Assembly (NCBI GenBank): GCA_001600495.1
Contig: BCKE01000085.1
Coordinates: 67,399 to 115,479, forward strand
Source: Pilasporangium apinafurcum
Taxonomy: Eukaryota; Oomycota; Peronosporomycetes; Pythiales; Pythiaceae
Length of the DNA: 48,081 nt
Direction: 5' to 3'
This document shows, one piece after another, positions 20,741 to 29,575 of this stretch. The notes beneath the pieces were generated by a model. It worked only from the letters and a program-made list of their open reading frames with translations, had not been told where the DNA came from and did not search any database. A program made the position numbers and the translations under genes. How positions within the stretch are numbered: the stretch's first letter is position 1; every line of letters starts with the position of its first letter.

Positions 20741-22861
20741 ATGGTCGACAAGATTATTGACATTGGTGCGAATTTGACGAATCGACAGTTCCAGAGAGAC
20801 TTACCACAAGTGCTGCGGCGTGCCGCGGATGCCGGTGTCGAAGCGATTGTGATCACAGGCACAAGCATGCGAGCGAGTCACGAGGCAATTGAATTGGTAA
20901 AGAAAGTCCAGCCAAAAGCCAAGCTGCAGCTGTTTTCCACTGTGGGTGTGCATCCGCATGATGCTAAGGACTTTGATGAAACACAATCGATTTTGGAGAT
21001 GCGGCAGTTCATTCAGAATAATCCCAATATAGTTGTGGCGATTGGAGAGTGTGGGTTGGATTTTAATCGCGATTATTCCCCTCGAGATGTCCAGGAGCGC
21101 GTGTTTCGGGCTCAAGTCGAGCTAGCATGTGAGCTGCAATTGCCACTATTTTTGCACGAACGTGAAGCGCATAGCACATTTATGTCGGTTCTGCAGCCGT
21201 TCCTGGAAGCGAAGCGCCTGCCACCGGTCGTGGTGCATTGCTTTACTGGCACAGAAAGCGAATTACGCAAGTACATTGCGATGGGATTTTATATTGGCGT
21301 AACAGGGTTTGTCTGCATGGATGCACGCGGATTTAAAGTGCGTTCGATTGCATCATTGATCCCAACGGACAAGCTCCTGATAGAGACCGACGCACCGTTT
21401 ATGTATCCTTATGGAGACAACGTTCGTAGGCGATGCGAACCCAAAGACTTGCGTGCTGTGGTGCAAACCCTTGCGAGTTGCTTTCGGCTCAGCCCTCCAG
21501 AGATTGCGGCGGTGACAACAAGAAATGCAAACCGTTTCTTTGACTTGGGAAAGCACGTTTCGCATCGATTAGCTGCTCAACATGAACAAAAGCAGTCGAA
21601 GTCATCTTACAAAGATATGGATGCTAGTACGTTTGCGAAGTCGGTTGCCACATCTTCTCTGATGGAAGAGAAGAAATTGGCTGCGTTTACGATGGATCTC
21701 ACAGATGCAATTGTCATTGATGGAAGCGAAGGAGAGGGAGGTGGACAGGTTATTCGTAATGCCTTGGCATTAGCCGCCATTCTCCGTAAGACTATTCGTG
21801 TCCACTCGATTCGTGGCAAGCGGAAAGCCCCGGGGCTCCGTAGCCAGCATCTCTGTACGGTGCGACTGGCTCAACAACTATCAGGAGGTGAGTTGGAAGC
21901 AGCATATTTGAGTTCTACAGAGCTCGCATTCAAAGGGAAAAGTGTCCCCGCCGGTGGAATCTACAAGGCTTCATCAGACACGGGAGGAAGCGTGTCATTG
22001 ATGATTCAAGGTTGTTTACCAATTATTATATACAGTATTGAACCCTGCAAACTGAATCTCCATGGTGGAACGAACGTCGCCTTTAGTCCGACGGTCGATT
22101 TCATGCAGATCCCGTTCAAAACTCTGCTTTCCCGTTTTGGCATTGATATCCAACTAAATGTCTTGAAGCGAGGGTTTTCCTCGAGTGATATAGGTGAAGT
22201 TGAGGTCATTGGAACGCCGGTGACTCAAGCATTGACAGCGGTCAATATTTGTGAGCCGTCCCTTTTGATTCAGAGAGTTTTTGCGCGCGTGACAGTGTGT
22301 GGACCAACCGCCGATGTAGTGACGGGTCAACATTATGTAAACGCCTTAAAGAGAGCATTCAAAAACTCCCTTGAACTTGGCCAAGACGCACATGTAGAAT
22401 GGGAAGTCGTTACTGAAGTCGCATCAACTAGGAATCGATTTTCTCGAGAAGGACGGAGCAAGAACCAGAAAGGCAATAAAGAAAGGAAGCCGAAGAAGAA
22501 CGCAGTGTCGATTATGGTCACGATAGAGACGAGTTCAGGAGGTATTTTGGCTGTTGACCGCACAGGAACAGACACACCAGACTATATGGCTCAGGAAATC
22601 GCGATTACGTTGCGTCAGCACGTTGCAAAGGGCGTCTGTATGGATGAACATCTTGCCGATAATGCGATTGTGTATATGGCTTTGGCAGCAGGAACGTCCA
22701 AAATTCGTGTACCAGCCAAGGCTGATCGGTGTTCAAATCATTTGGAAACGGCTCTAACGCTTGTGTCGGCGTTGACTGGTGCGACATATCGACTAATTGA
22801 AGATGGCACCACTGAACTGATAGAAGTCGATGGCATTGGATTCCAGCCAATAAATTCATAA
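20741..22861 (+). CDS. TatD-type nuclease fused to RNA 3'-terminal phosphate cyclase
   Basis: One uninterrupted frame, 706 aa from the ATG at 20741; the frame is open upstream from 20642 but without ATG. Residues 4-270 are TatD: IDIGANLT, VGVHPHD, GECGLDFNRDY (Glu103), FLHEREAH (His139), VHCFTG (His166) and LIETDAPF (Asp217), wording close to bacterial TatD, a metal-dependent 3'-5' DNA/RNA exonuclease. Residues about 277-320 are a charged linker. Residues 322-706 are RtcA, which converts RNA 3'-phosphate to 2',3'-cyclic phosphate using ATP: DGSEGEGGGQVIRNALALAA, GLRSQHL, SDTGGSVSLMIQ and HGGTN. The nucleotide-accepting His637 in DEHLADN is present, arguing for a cyclase rather than Rcl1. A Lys-rich insert lies at 564-587. 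The usual Gly-rich GGGEV motif is altered to SDIGEV. An ATG at 21692 could start a free cyclase. Confidence 0.92.
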   Translation: MVDKIIDIGANLTNRQFQRDLPQVLRRAADAGVEAIVITGTSMRASHEAIELVKKVQPKAKLQLFSTVGVHPHDAKDFDETQSILEMRQFIQNNPNIVVAIGECGLDFNRDYSPRDVQERVFRAQVELACELQLPLFLHEREAHSTFMSVLQPFLEAKRLPPVVVHCFTGTESELRKYIAMGFYIGVTGFVCMDARGFKVRSIASLIPTDKLLIETDAPFMYPYGDNVRRRCEPKDLRAVVQTLASCFRLSPPEIAAVTTRNANRFFDLGKHVSHRLAAQHEQKQSKSSYKDMDASTFAKSVATSSLMEEKKLAAFTMDLTDAIVIDGSEGEGGGQVIRNALALAAILRKTIRVHSIRGKRKAPGLRSQHLCTVRLAQQLSGGELEAAYLSSTELAFKGKSVPAGGIYKASSDTGGSVSLMIQGCLPIIIYSIEPCKLNLHGGTNVAFSPTVDFMQIPFKTLLSRFGIDIQLNVLKRGFSSSDIGEVEVIGTPVTQALTAVNICEPSLLIQRVFARVTVCGPTADVVTGQHYVNALKRAFKNSLELGQDAHVEWEVVTEVASTRNRFSREGRSKNQKGNKERKPKKNAVSIMVTIETSSGGILAVDRTGTDTPDYMAQEIAITLRQHVAKGVCMDEHLADNAIVYMALAAGTSKIRVPAKADRCSNHLETALTLVSALTGATYRLIEDGTTELIEVDGIGFQPINS

Positions 22862-22946
22862 TTGTAATTGATTAAAACTGGAATGTAGAGTCTATTTTGT
22901 TGTTTTTGCTAATCCACGAGAGAGATAATTTATCGCAGCATGCTAT

Positions 22947-24065
22947 CTATTTGCTTGTCTTTCGCTTCTTACTCGTGATGGATCCAGTACTACTACTACC
23001 TCTACGTTGTTGTTTCTCATTCAGAATCTTCGCGAGTGACTTCTTCGCCTCTTCTCCTTTGCTCCAGAACTGGCCATCACGTTGTCGGAAACTCGCTTTT
23101 GGCGCCCCCGCAACATCTAAATTGATGATCACCATGCGATCACCGATCTTCATGCCACTGCGCTTAGCAGCAGCAACCGCTTCTTCTTCCTTCGAGAACT
23201 CAACATAGCCAAAGCCCTTCAACTTTTTCGTGTGGTTCCACAGCGGTAGACGCACGCTTGTGATGGTTCCACAGTTCCCCAATGCGTCCCTGATAGTCTG
23301 TTCGTCGATTTCGTATGGAAGTTGTTTGATAAACACTGTTCGACATCCTTTGACGGCTTTCTTCACGCCTTTCTGTTCCTTCAGCGCCATCTCCACTACA
23401 CGCGGTGTCTCTGCTCGACGCACCGTCAAGTACCGACCAAAAAGATATTTACCGTCGAGATTCAGTGCTTTCTTGATAGAACTCTCGCTCTCAAACACCA
23501 CGTGCGCATAACCACGCGGTTTGCCTGAGTCTTGATATCTAGGCATGCGTACTTCCTTCACGATGCCACAGGACGCAAAGTGACTCACAAGGTCGCCCTC
23601 ATCTGCTTTATATGGAATGCCCTCAACGTACACAGTTGCTTCGGTTTTCTTTTCAATCTCAGCTTGCAAATTTTTTGTTTCAACCGACACCTCAGCTTCT
23701 TGCGGTTTACTATTGTTGTTCTTCTTCTCTGTGGATTTCGCAGATGCTGCTTGTTTCGTCATGGGTTGCTCATCCTCTGATTCTTCTTCTTCTTTATCAT
23801 CGTCATCACTTTCTGATTCTTCATTAGACGAACTGTCACTATCGCTACTGCCACTTTCTTTTTGCTTCACTGGAGCTGGACGGAAGAGCGCGTTCTCTGT
23901 TTCATCGTCGTCACTGTCACTCTCGGAATCTTTGTCGTCCTCATCGTCGTCGCTGCTGGAGCTGCTGGATGTCTGTTCCGCGTCTTTCTTTGCAGCAGAT
24001 GAAGCAGTCGCGTCTTCGTTTTCACGTTTGCGCTTCTTGGAACTTTGCTGTGCTGGTTTCGCCAT
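22947..24065 (-). CDS. Nucleolin-like protein with acidic N-terminus and two RRMs
   Basis: Single frame, 372 aa. Residues 1-140 alternate basic (KKRKREN), Ser/Asp/Glu runs and Lys-rich stretches, the layout of nucleolin and yeast Nsr1. RRM1 (about 142-220) shows RNP2 VYVEGIPY and RNP1 RGYAHVVF; RRM2 (about 243-318) shows RNP2 VFIKQLPY and RNP1 KGFGYVEF. The C-terminus is basic (GSITSKKRKTSK), a probable nuclear/nucleolar signal, instead of the RGG tail of animal nucleolin. Expected role is pre-rRNA processing in the nucleolus. Acidic Ser stretches fit CK2 sites. It is divergent from the CxxCxxCC/methyltransferase gene. Confidence 0.88.
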   Translation of the reverse strand: MAKPAQQSSKKRKRENEDATASSAAKKDAEQTSSSSSSDDDEDDKDSESDSDDDETENALFRPAPVKQKESGSSDSDSSSNEESESDDDDKEEEESEDEQPMTKQAASAKSTEKKNNNSKPQEAEVSVETKNLQAEIEKKTEATVYVEGIPYKADEGDLVSHFASCGIVKEVRMPRYQDSGKPRGYAHVVFESESSIKKALNLDGKYLFGRYLTVRRAETPRVVEMALKEQKGVKKAVKGCRTVFIKQLPYEIDEQTIRDALGNCGTITSVRLPLWNHTKKLKGFGYVEFSKEEEAVAAAKRSGMKIGDRMVIINLDVAGAPKASFRQRDGQFWSKGEEAKKSLAKILNEKQQRRGSSSTGSITSKKRKTSK

Positions 24066-24171
24066 GCTATCTGCTGCTGCTTCTTGTCAAAGTGGTTGCT
24101 GCCAATATAATTCCGTGTTGCTGCCAATGCTTCCACCGGTAAAATGTCATTTGGAGACCAACCGTTTTCCA

Positions 24172-24192
24172 CCAATAAATTTATGCGATTGG
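24172..24192. promoter_or_regulatory. Inverted CCAAT / ATTGG pair in divergent promoter
   Basis: CCAAT at 24172-24176 and ATTGG at 24188-24192 sit in the 228-bp gap between the divergent nucleolin-like (24065) and CxxCxxCC-methyltransferase (24294) starts. Each gene thus has a CCAAT box 100-130 bp upstream. NF-Y-type control is inferred. Confidence 0.35.
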
Positions 24193-24293
24193 TTAAAAAT
24201 CAAGTATAGATCTACAACATGGATAATTTTCACCAATCACAATACACGATTTTGATCAAGACTCTGTTGTTCTGTTGGTCAAAACCAGGATGA

Positions 24294-25984
24294 ATGAACA
24301 TGCTACGAAGGAATACCAGTGGGCATCGACGTGCGCATTGTCTTCAGACAGGAGCGCTATTCTCCACGAAGCAACACCATACGCTGCTCCGCAACTGGAA
24401 GACGGATCGATCAGATGTGCAATTCCATTTCAAATGCACACAATGCGGCAAGTGTTGCACTGGGAAAGGTGGTCGCGTGCGTGTCAATGACCACGAGATG
24501 CGGGAAATTGCGCTTCTGAAGCGAATATCGTTGCAGGACGTGCAGCACAAGTTCATGAAGCATAGAGACAATCAATGGTGGCTGCGTCAGACAGCAGACG
24601 ATTCGCAATGTATCTTCCTGGACGGCAAGAAATGCTCCATCTATGCCGGTCAGTGCTATAGTATTCAATGTAACTATGCAGCATCTCTGCATGAAAAACA
24701 ATCTCTTACCGATATATTGCGATGAAAAGTAGCTCGACCAACCCAGTGCCGCACATTCCCGTGGTGGCCACAGCATGTGATCTCCGACTACGATTGGCAT
24801 CTTGCAGCCAAAGATTGCGAGGGTATTCGAGTCCCAGCACCAGATACTGATGATAGTGACGCATCCGACTATTCATTCCGAGATATTTCACCACATTTGA
24901 TTGTTCACGATGTACGAGTTTCCTTTATGTACTCGGTATGATGTGTTATGCGCTTATTTCTGAGTATATTCTGTGTCTATAGATCCATCGTTCCGGTGAG
25001 AATTTCACCCATAATGAGCTAGTAGAGATGCTCAATGATTTACAAGATGTCGACGAAGCATTCGTAGAGGAATACGAAAAGGAGTTTTTCGATAAGTATT
25101 CACGCCATATCGTCTATCAGGATGAGAAAGTGACGGTCATGGATACGTTCTTGGACGGTACAGCTCCATCACGATCTTTCTTCTTCAACGATCGCATGCA
25201 CTTGACGCAAAGCGAAGTCACACTACATAACAATATCACCAATAACAGTGATGATGCTACCGATGCTGTTATGCAATTTGATCGTTCAACGTTAACGCTG
25301 GATGTGCATCGCGGGATGTGCATCCCATTGCTATGGCTATCTCGTGGACAACCATTGAATATGGCAGTGATTGGATCGGGTGCGGCTTCATTACCACTTT
25401 TCCTGCTGGAACATCTGACAGAAATCGAGCGATTAGATGCAGTGGAGCCAAATGCCAAAGTCAATGCGATTGCGCGTGAGTTTTTTGGACTGAGTGACAT
25501 AGAGAAAGCCGATAGAAGACTATCGGTCTTTGAGCAATTTGGAGAAGAGTTTCTGGCGAACGTTTTTCGTGAGGCTCGGTACGATTGCATAATGATCGAC
25601 GTGGAAGCTGGTGGAAGTGAAGATGACGGTATTCAGGCACCGCCTTTGTCGATGCTCAGCACTGATTTTCTTAGTAAAACAAAACAAACCCTTACAGCCC
25701 GTGGAATTCTCATCATCAATGTGATCACGACCACTGATGAAGCTCTCAACCACGTAAAGACATGCCTGGGAACGGTGTTTTCAGACGGAGTCATCGTAAT
25801 GCTTCCTCGAAACTCAGTCTTCTGTGTATTTAACGATCCCGATATGGGTCCAGTAGAGTTGAATAAGCAGCAGTTGATCGAAGTGCTCCGTCAGCATCCG
25901 ATTCAAGCTCATCAAGCACGTACACCTGCGCTTCTTGAGTCTTCATCGTCTATCACCGTATCAAGTTGGGGGCGTTGGTCATAA
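24294..25984 (+). CDS. CxxCxxCC metal-binding (YkgJ-type) domain fused to METTL13-like methyltransferase
   Basis: Three exons, 24294-24648, 24730-24911 and 24983-25984, in phase, give 512 aa. Residues 1-40 are basic (MNMLRRNTSGHRR) and may target mitochondria. Residues 46-165 are a zinc/iron-chelating domain: FKCTQCGKCCTGKGG, then CIFLDGKKCSIYA joined across the first intron to VARPTQCRTFPWWP, the family's diagnostic string. Residues about 180-500 are a Rossmann methyltransferase with spermidine-synthase fold: FFFNDRMHLTQSEV, then AVIGSGAASLPLFL (SAM motif I, GSGAA at 310-314), LDAVEPN, YDCIMIDVEAG, APPLSMLSTDFL and GILIINV. This order and wording match the C-terminal methyltransferase half of METTL13, which methylates the N-terminus of eEF1A. 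Substrate here is unknown. An ATG at 24290 in another frame precedes the start by 4 nt. Confidence 0.86.
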
Positions 25985-26061
25985 TCGTATAACTCAAGAG
26001 GAGATAAAAGGACCACTAGGCATACATTTCTTGTGGTATTAAATAACAATAAGTACTTCTT

Positions 26062-28017
26062 CTATTTGACGACGACAGAATTTGACGGCAGTGCAAATTT
26101 GAACACCAGGATTCGACTATGCTGATTTCCAGCTATCAAAACCACGATTTTGCCGTCATCACTGAATGCGTTGCAAGAAATTGAATTGAACGAAAGCGCA
26201 GGATCCCCTTTTCGATGCATTGCGATCAAGTCAGAACTGGCTGTCCCTGTATCTAAAGAATAAACCGACAAAGAATTATTCATCAACAGCAACAGAAAAT
26301 GTCCATCTCCTCTGGAGCTGCTCGGTGAGAGTGCAAACCTAGGCGCAATGTTTCCAACATACGCAACTTCCATGCGCACAGGGTAAATCTCCATTGTGTC
26401 AGTGCGTAGCTGCACGAAGCGTAGGGTTCCTGCTCCTTTCTTTGCTGGATTTTCATGGAAAACCATCACTACTACGCAGTTTTCATCGGCAGTGGCTTCA
26501 ATTTGAAGCATTTCGCCTTTGGAACTAGTGTTTAATGTTGCCAGTGTAGCCTCTAAGTTCAGCTGGAGGCGTTGTGTTGGGACAAACCAGCCATATCCTG
26601 CAAAGTACTTTGGATCGTAGTTCCAAACCAGCACCTGTGCTTCACTATCGATACTCAGTATCTGAGGCTTATAGGATGACTTATGTAGGAAGCAGCATAC
26701 GAAGAGAACGGTGTGTGAATGGCTGTGGAAGAACTCTCGGCGAATGGCATTCCTGTTCAGAGGTACTTTGTCACTATCTATCAAGCCAGGAGCGTCAAAC
26801 TTGGCCTCAATGCCTCCATAGAGCAAAGTGGGCGGCCGTTTTTCCACAATAAAGTTAGATTTCAAAAGTTGCCCCGTAGAAGTTCCACAAACAACGCTGA
26901 ATTCACCACCAAAGACGTCCATGCTTGAGAAAAAGCACACAGCAGATGTGAGGTGTGGTGATAAAGGGTGCTTGTTCGCAGCAGACAGAACAGAAGGTAA
27001 CCATGCTTGTAATTCAGTCGAAATCGATGGTTGTGCCAACACATTGGCGTTCAATTCCATCAATAACTCGAGATTACTTGGCTTGAGTTTGTCGATGTCC
27101 AGAGCGAAGCATTCACTCGTGTGAGCTGTAACTTTGGTGATCGAGTTTAGTTTCCAAATGCAAACGACATTGAGTTTGTTGACCGAAATGAGCCGTGTAC
27201 TATTGGCACTTAGAGCGACTTTGGTGATCGAGCTTCGGGATAATTTCCCAGGTGAATGAACTTTAACGAGCATGGGTGGGTCAGCTAGTAGACTCCATAT
27301 CAATAGCTCACCCTCAGCCGTACCGTTTACTATCAAGTCACCGCGCAGAGACGACTTCAAGCACGTGCATGGTGCAAACGCTGCTGGGATCACCAGCGTC
27401 TGTGTTTCTATCTCCATCTGTTGCCATAATCCAGCTTGATGAACCACTTGGTCCTCTGGCGGGTGGATATAGTTCTTGGAGTCGGTATCGAGCATTGTGA
27501 TAGGTGGCCCTTCACGCTCTTCAACGTCTAATTCCACTCGGCTATTGATTGACGTCGAAGCACTTGAATCGGACGACTTGCTAATAACTGGCTTAGATGA
27601 TAACCCAAAGAGACCAAAGCGTTTCTTAGCAGGGCTACTCGCGCGATTGATAGTTGCTGAGCTATTGTGATCGCGTGACTTTTCGTCTTTGGCATGGTTC
27701 CCACGTCTAACAATGGGTTGAGACATCTGATGTAGGAATTGAACGCTTCCTCTGCAGCAGTCAGAGATTGAGGTTGTATGTTCCATTCTTAACATTTTCA
27801 TATAATCATACGATGAATGGAACAGCGCTAGTTGAATATCGGATGAGATAGCCGGGGAATGTGAAGAGGTAGTAGATCCAGCTCGCTTGCCTGGGAGAGA
27901 CGTCTGGGTGTTGACATTGAAAAACACGCTGTCCAATGCGACTGCAACTGCCTTACGAATGCGCTCAGAACTTGACAAAAATTCTTGCCTAATATCTGCT
28001 GCTGTTTCTTCTACCAT
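26062..28017 (-). CDS. Beta-propeller (WD-like) protein with disordered N-terminus, unrecognised
   Basis: Single frame, 651 aa, ATG at 28017. Residues 1-190 are Ser-rich with scattered basic patches (SSPAKKRFGLFGLSSKP). From about 205 onward, degenerate WD/propeller strands appear, for example LIVNGTAEGELLIWSLL, STRLISVNKLNVVCIWKLN, FSVVCGTSTGQLLKS, ILSIDSEAQVLVWNYDP and FNSISCNAFSDDGKIVVLIAG. At least six strand groups suggest one propeller; the classical WD dipeptide is seen as IW, VW or IWK variants. I cannot name the family. Three genes (31475-29576, 29464-28079 and this one) run head to tail on this strand, with only 61 bp between the last two. Confidence 0.72.
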   Translation of the reverse strand: MVEETAADIRQEFLSSSERIRKAVAVALDSVFFNVNTQTSLPGKRAGSTTSSHSPAISSDIQLALFHSSYDYMKMLRMEHTTSISDCCRGSVQFLHQMSQPIVRRGNHAKDEKSRDHNSSATINRASSPAKKRFGLFGLSSKPVISKSSDSSASTSINSRVELDVEEREGPPITMLDTDSKNYIHPPEDQVVHQAGLWQQMEIETQTLVIPAAFAPCTCLKSSLRGDLIVNGTAEGELLIWSLLADPPMLVKVHSPGKLSRSSITKVALSANSTRLISVNKLNVVCIWKLNSITKVTAHTSECFALDIDKLKPSNLELLMELNANVLAQPSISTELQAWLPSVLSAANKHPLSPHLTSAVCFFSSMDVFGGEFSVVCGTSTGQLLKSNFIVEKRPPTLLYGGIEAKFDAPGLIDSDKVPLNRNAIRREFFHSHSHTVLFVCCFLHKSSYKPQILSIDSEAQVLVWNYDPKYFAGYGWFVPTQRLQLNLEATLATLNTSSKGEMLQIEATADENCVVVMVFHENPAKKGAGTLRFVQLRTDTMEIYPVRMEVAYVGNIAPRFALSPSSSRGDGHFLLLLMNNSLSVYSLDTGTASSDLIAMHRKGDPALSFNSISCNAFSDDGKIVVLIAGNQHSRILVFKFALPSNSVVVK

Positions 28018-28078
28018 CTCATTCTAAATAGTCAAGAGTTCGGGAGAAAGAAATGAGTATAGTATAGAAGGAGTACCA

Positions 28079-29464
28079 CTAGATCACAAAAGAATCACCA
28101 CCTACAAAAAGTTCGACGAGTATACTCCCTGCCAATTTTGCTCTGCTTTGCTGTTCTGCTTCCTGCTCAAGTGCAAAATGCGCGGCTGTCCAGTTCTTTA
28201 CCTCCAACTCCAGTAATATCTTATCAGGCTTCGCATCTGCAATGCTGATCGCTTTATCCATCCATTGAAATACCATCGCGCGAACGAAATATACGAGTTG
28301 GTACTGGCTTGGTGGGTACGACTCGACTCCCCACATGCCATTGTATGGTCTCGCACTTGGGATTACCTGCAATACTGTTTCTTCTCTCGTTCGATGAACT
28401 ATGCTGTGTTCGATTGATTTTAAACGATTTTCACTGTTCTCAATCGTCGCTCGAGCTTGCTGTAGTGCCTCGATACGTTGTCGCCGACCAGACTGTTTCG
28501 CATTCTCTACATTTTGGATCTTTCCAATCTGATCACTTCTTTGATCCAAGGACTGAAGAATGATGCTAAAATCCAATGAATGTGGAGAATCAGATGCATC
28601 ATCTAAAGACGACGTAGTCATGGACGGATTCTTGTCATGCTGGATAATGGAACGAGTAGGATGGGAAGTAAAGAAGCCTGTGATTGCCTGCTGCTGGTTG
28701 CTGGAGAGGATCTGCAATGCTCGCTGCTTTCGTACATGAATCTCTTCTGCTCGAGCACTTAATGCCTCTCTTTCTCGCTCAAACGACGCCATGCGTGCTG
28801 TGAAAGCTGCTTCGGTCGCCTCAAAATCCTTTTGACGACGTCCTTGGATGTCTTTGACTACTGTATACACTGCTTCAGATTGTTCAGTGGACTTGCGTGA
28901 CGACTGTTGCAGACGATTTCGACTATCTAGGTGTGCAGTGGTAACCATCTGCGTCAGATACTCCAAATCTATTTGCCCTTTTGTTAACTCTCGATCCAAT
29001 AGATTGGTTTTCGTGTGAATAAGCTCTTGGATCCGCTTCGCTTCAGATTGATTCACTTCACATTGCTTTTCCTGAAGCACCTCGATTTCTGCCATTAACC
29101 GCAGTTCCTGGTCATTGAGGTCTTCTATCGCCGAGTGGAGCTGCTGGACGCCCGCTTTTTGTTGAAGAACCGCTTCAATGTGTCGCTTGCGCTCTTGCGC
29201 CCATTGCTTGTGTAATTGCTGCTGTCTTTCGGATTCATTTTGCTTCTGCTTGGCTAGTGCATTTTCTAATCGTGCGTTCAACTCCGCTTGCTCAGCTACG
29301 TTGTCCTGTAATTCGTCCTCCAGCGACTTGAAATCGTGGGTGAGCTTCTTATAATACGCGTATGGGTTGGGTTTCCTTATGCGAACGGTGGACGAGTTAA
29401 CTCGTCTGGTTTGGTGCTGCAATCGTTCAGAAGCATTGTTACTTTTTCGCTCTTCTTGTTCCAT
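28079..29464 (-). CDS. Coiled-coil protein, unrecognised
   Basis: Single frame. The first ATG in frame is at 29464, giving 461 aa; a GTG lies 15 bp earlier. Residues about 45-270 are nearly continuous heptad-like Leu/Gln/Glu/Lys sequence (LEDELQDNVAEQAELNARLENAL, ELIHTKTNLLDRELTKGQI), interrupted by a Ser/Asp-rich segment near 290-310. A second helix region (QQARATIENSENRLKSIEHSI) follows, then a compact C-terminal part with MVFQWMDKAISIADAK. It has structural or axonemal character, but no family is recognised. It is the middle gene of a same-strand trio. Confidence 0.7.
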   Translation of the reverse strand: MEQEERKSNNASERLQHQTRRVNSSTVRIRKPNPYAYYKKLTHDFKSLEDELQDNVAEQAELNARLENALAKQKQNESERQQQLHKQWAQERKRHIEAVLQQKAGVQQLHSAIEDLNDQELRLMAEIEVLQEKQCEVNQSEAKRIQELIHTKTNLLDRELTKGQIDLEYLTQMVTTAHLDSRNRLQQSSRKSTEQSEAVYTVVKDIQGRRQKDFEATEAAFTARMASFEREREALSARAEEIHVRKQRALQILSSNQQQAITGFFTSHPTRSIIQHDKNPSMTTSSLDDASDSPHSLDFSIILQSLDQRSDQIGKIQNVENAKQSGRRQRIEALQQARATIENSENRLKSIEHSIVHRTREETVLQVIPSARPYNGMWGVESYPPSQYQLVYFVRAMVFQWMDKAISIADAKPDKILLELEVKNWTAAHFALEQEAEQQSRAKLAGSILVELFVGGDSFVI

Positions 29465-29575
29465 TCGATAGTCACCCACCGCACCGATTCAGGTGAACAG
29501 CTCCAAGAAGCGCTGGTAATAGTGGTATATTTGGATTCACGCAGCACCATCTGACTGAGACTAAATGGCGACGAC

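Noticed and set aside
23617-24255. 212-codon plus-strand Ser-rich frame
   Set aside because: Exact antisense of the acidic Ser/Asp/Glu codons of the nucleolin-like gene; no ATG context and no fold.
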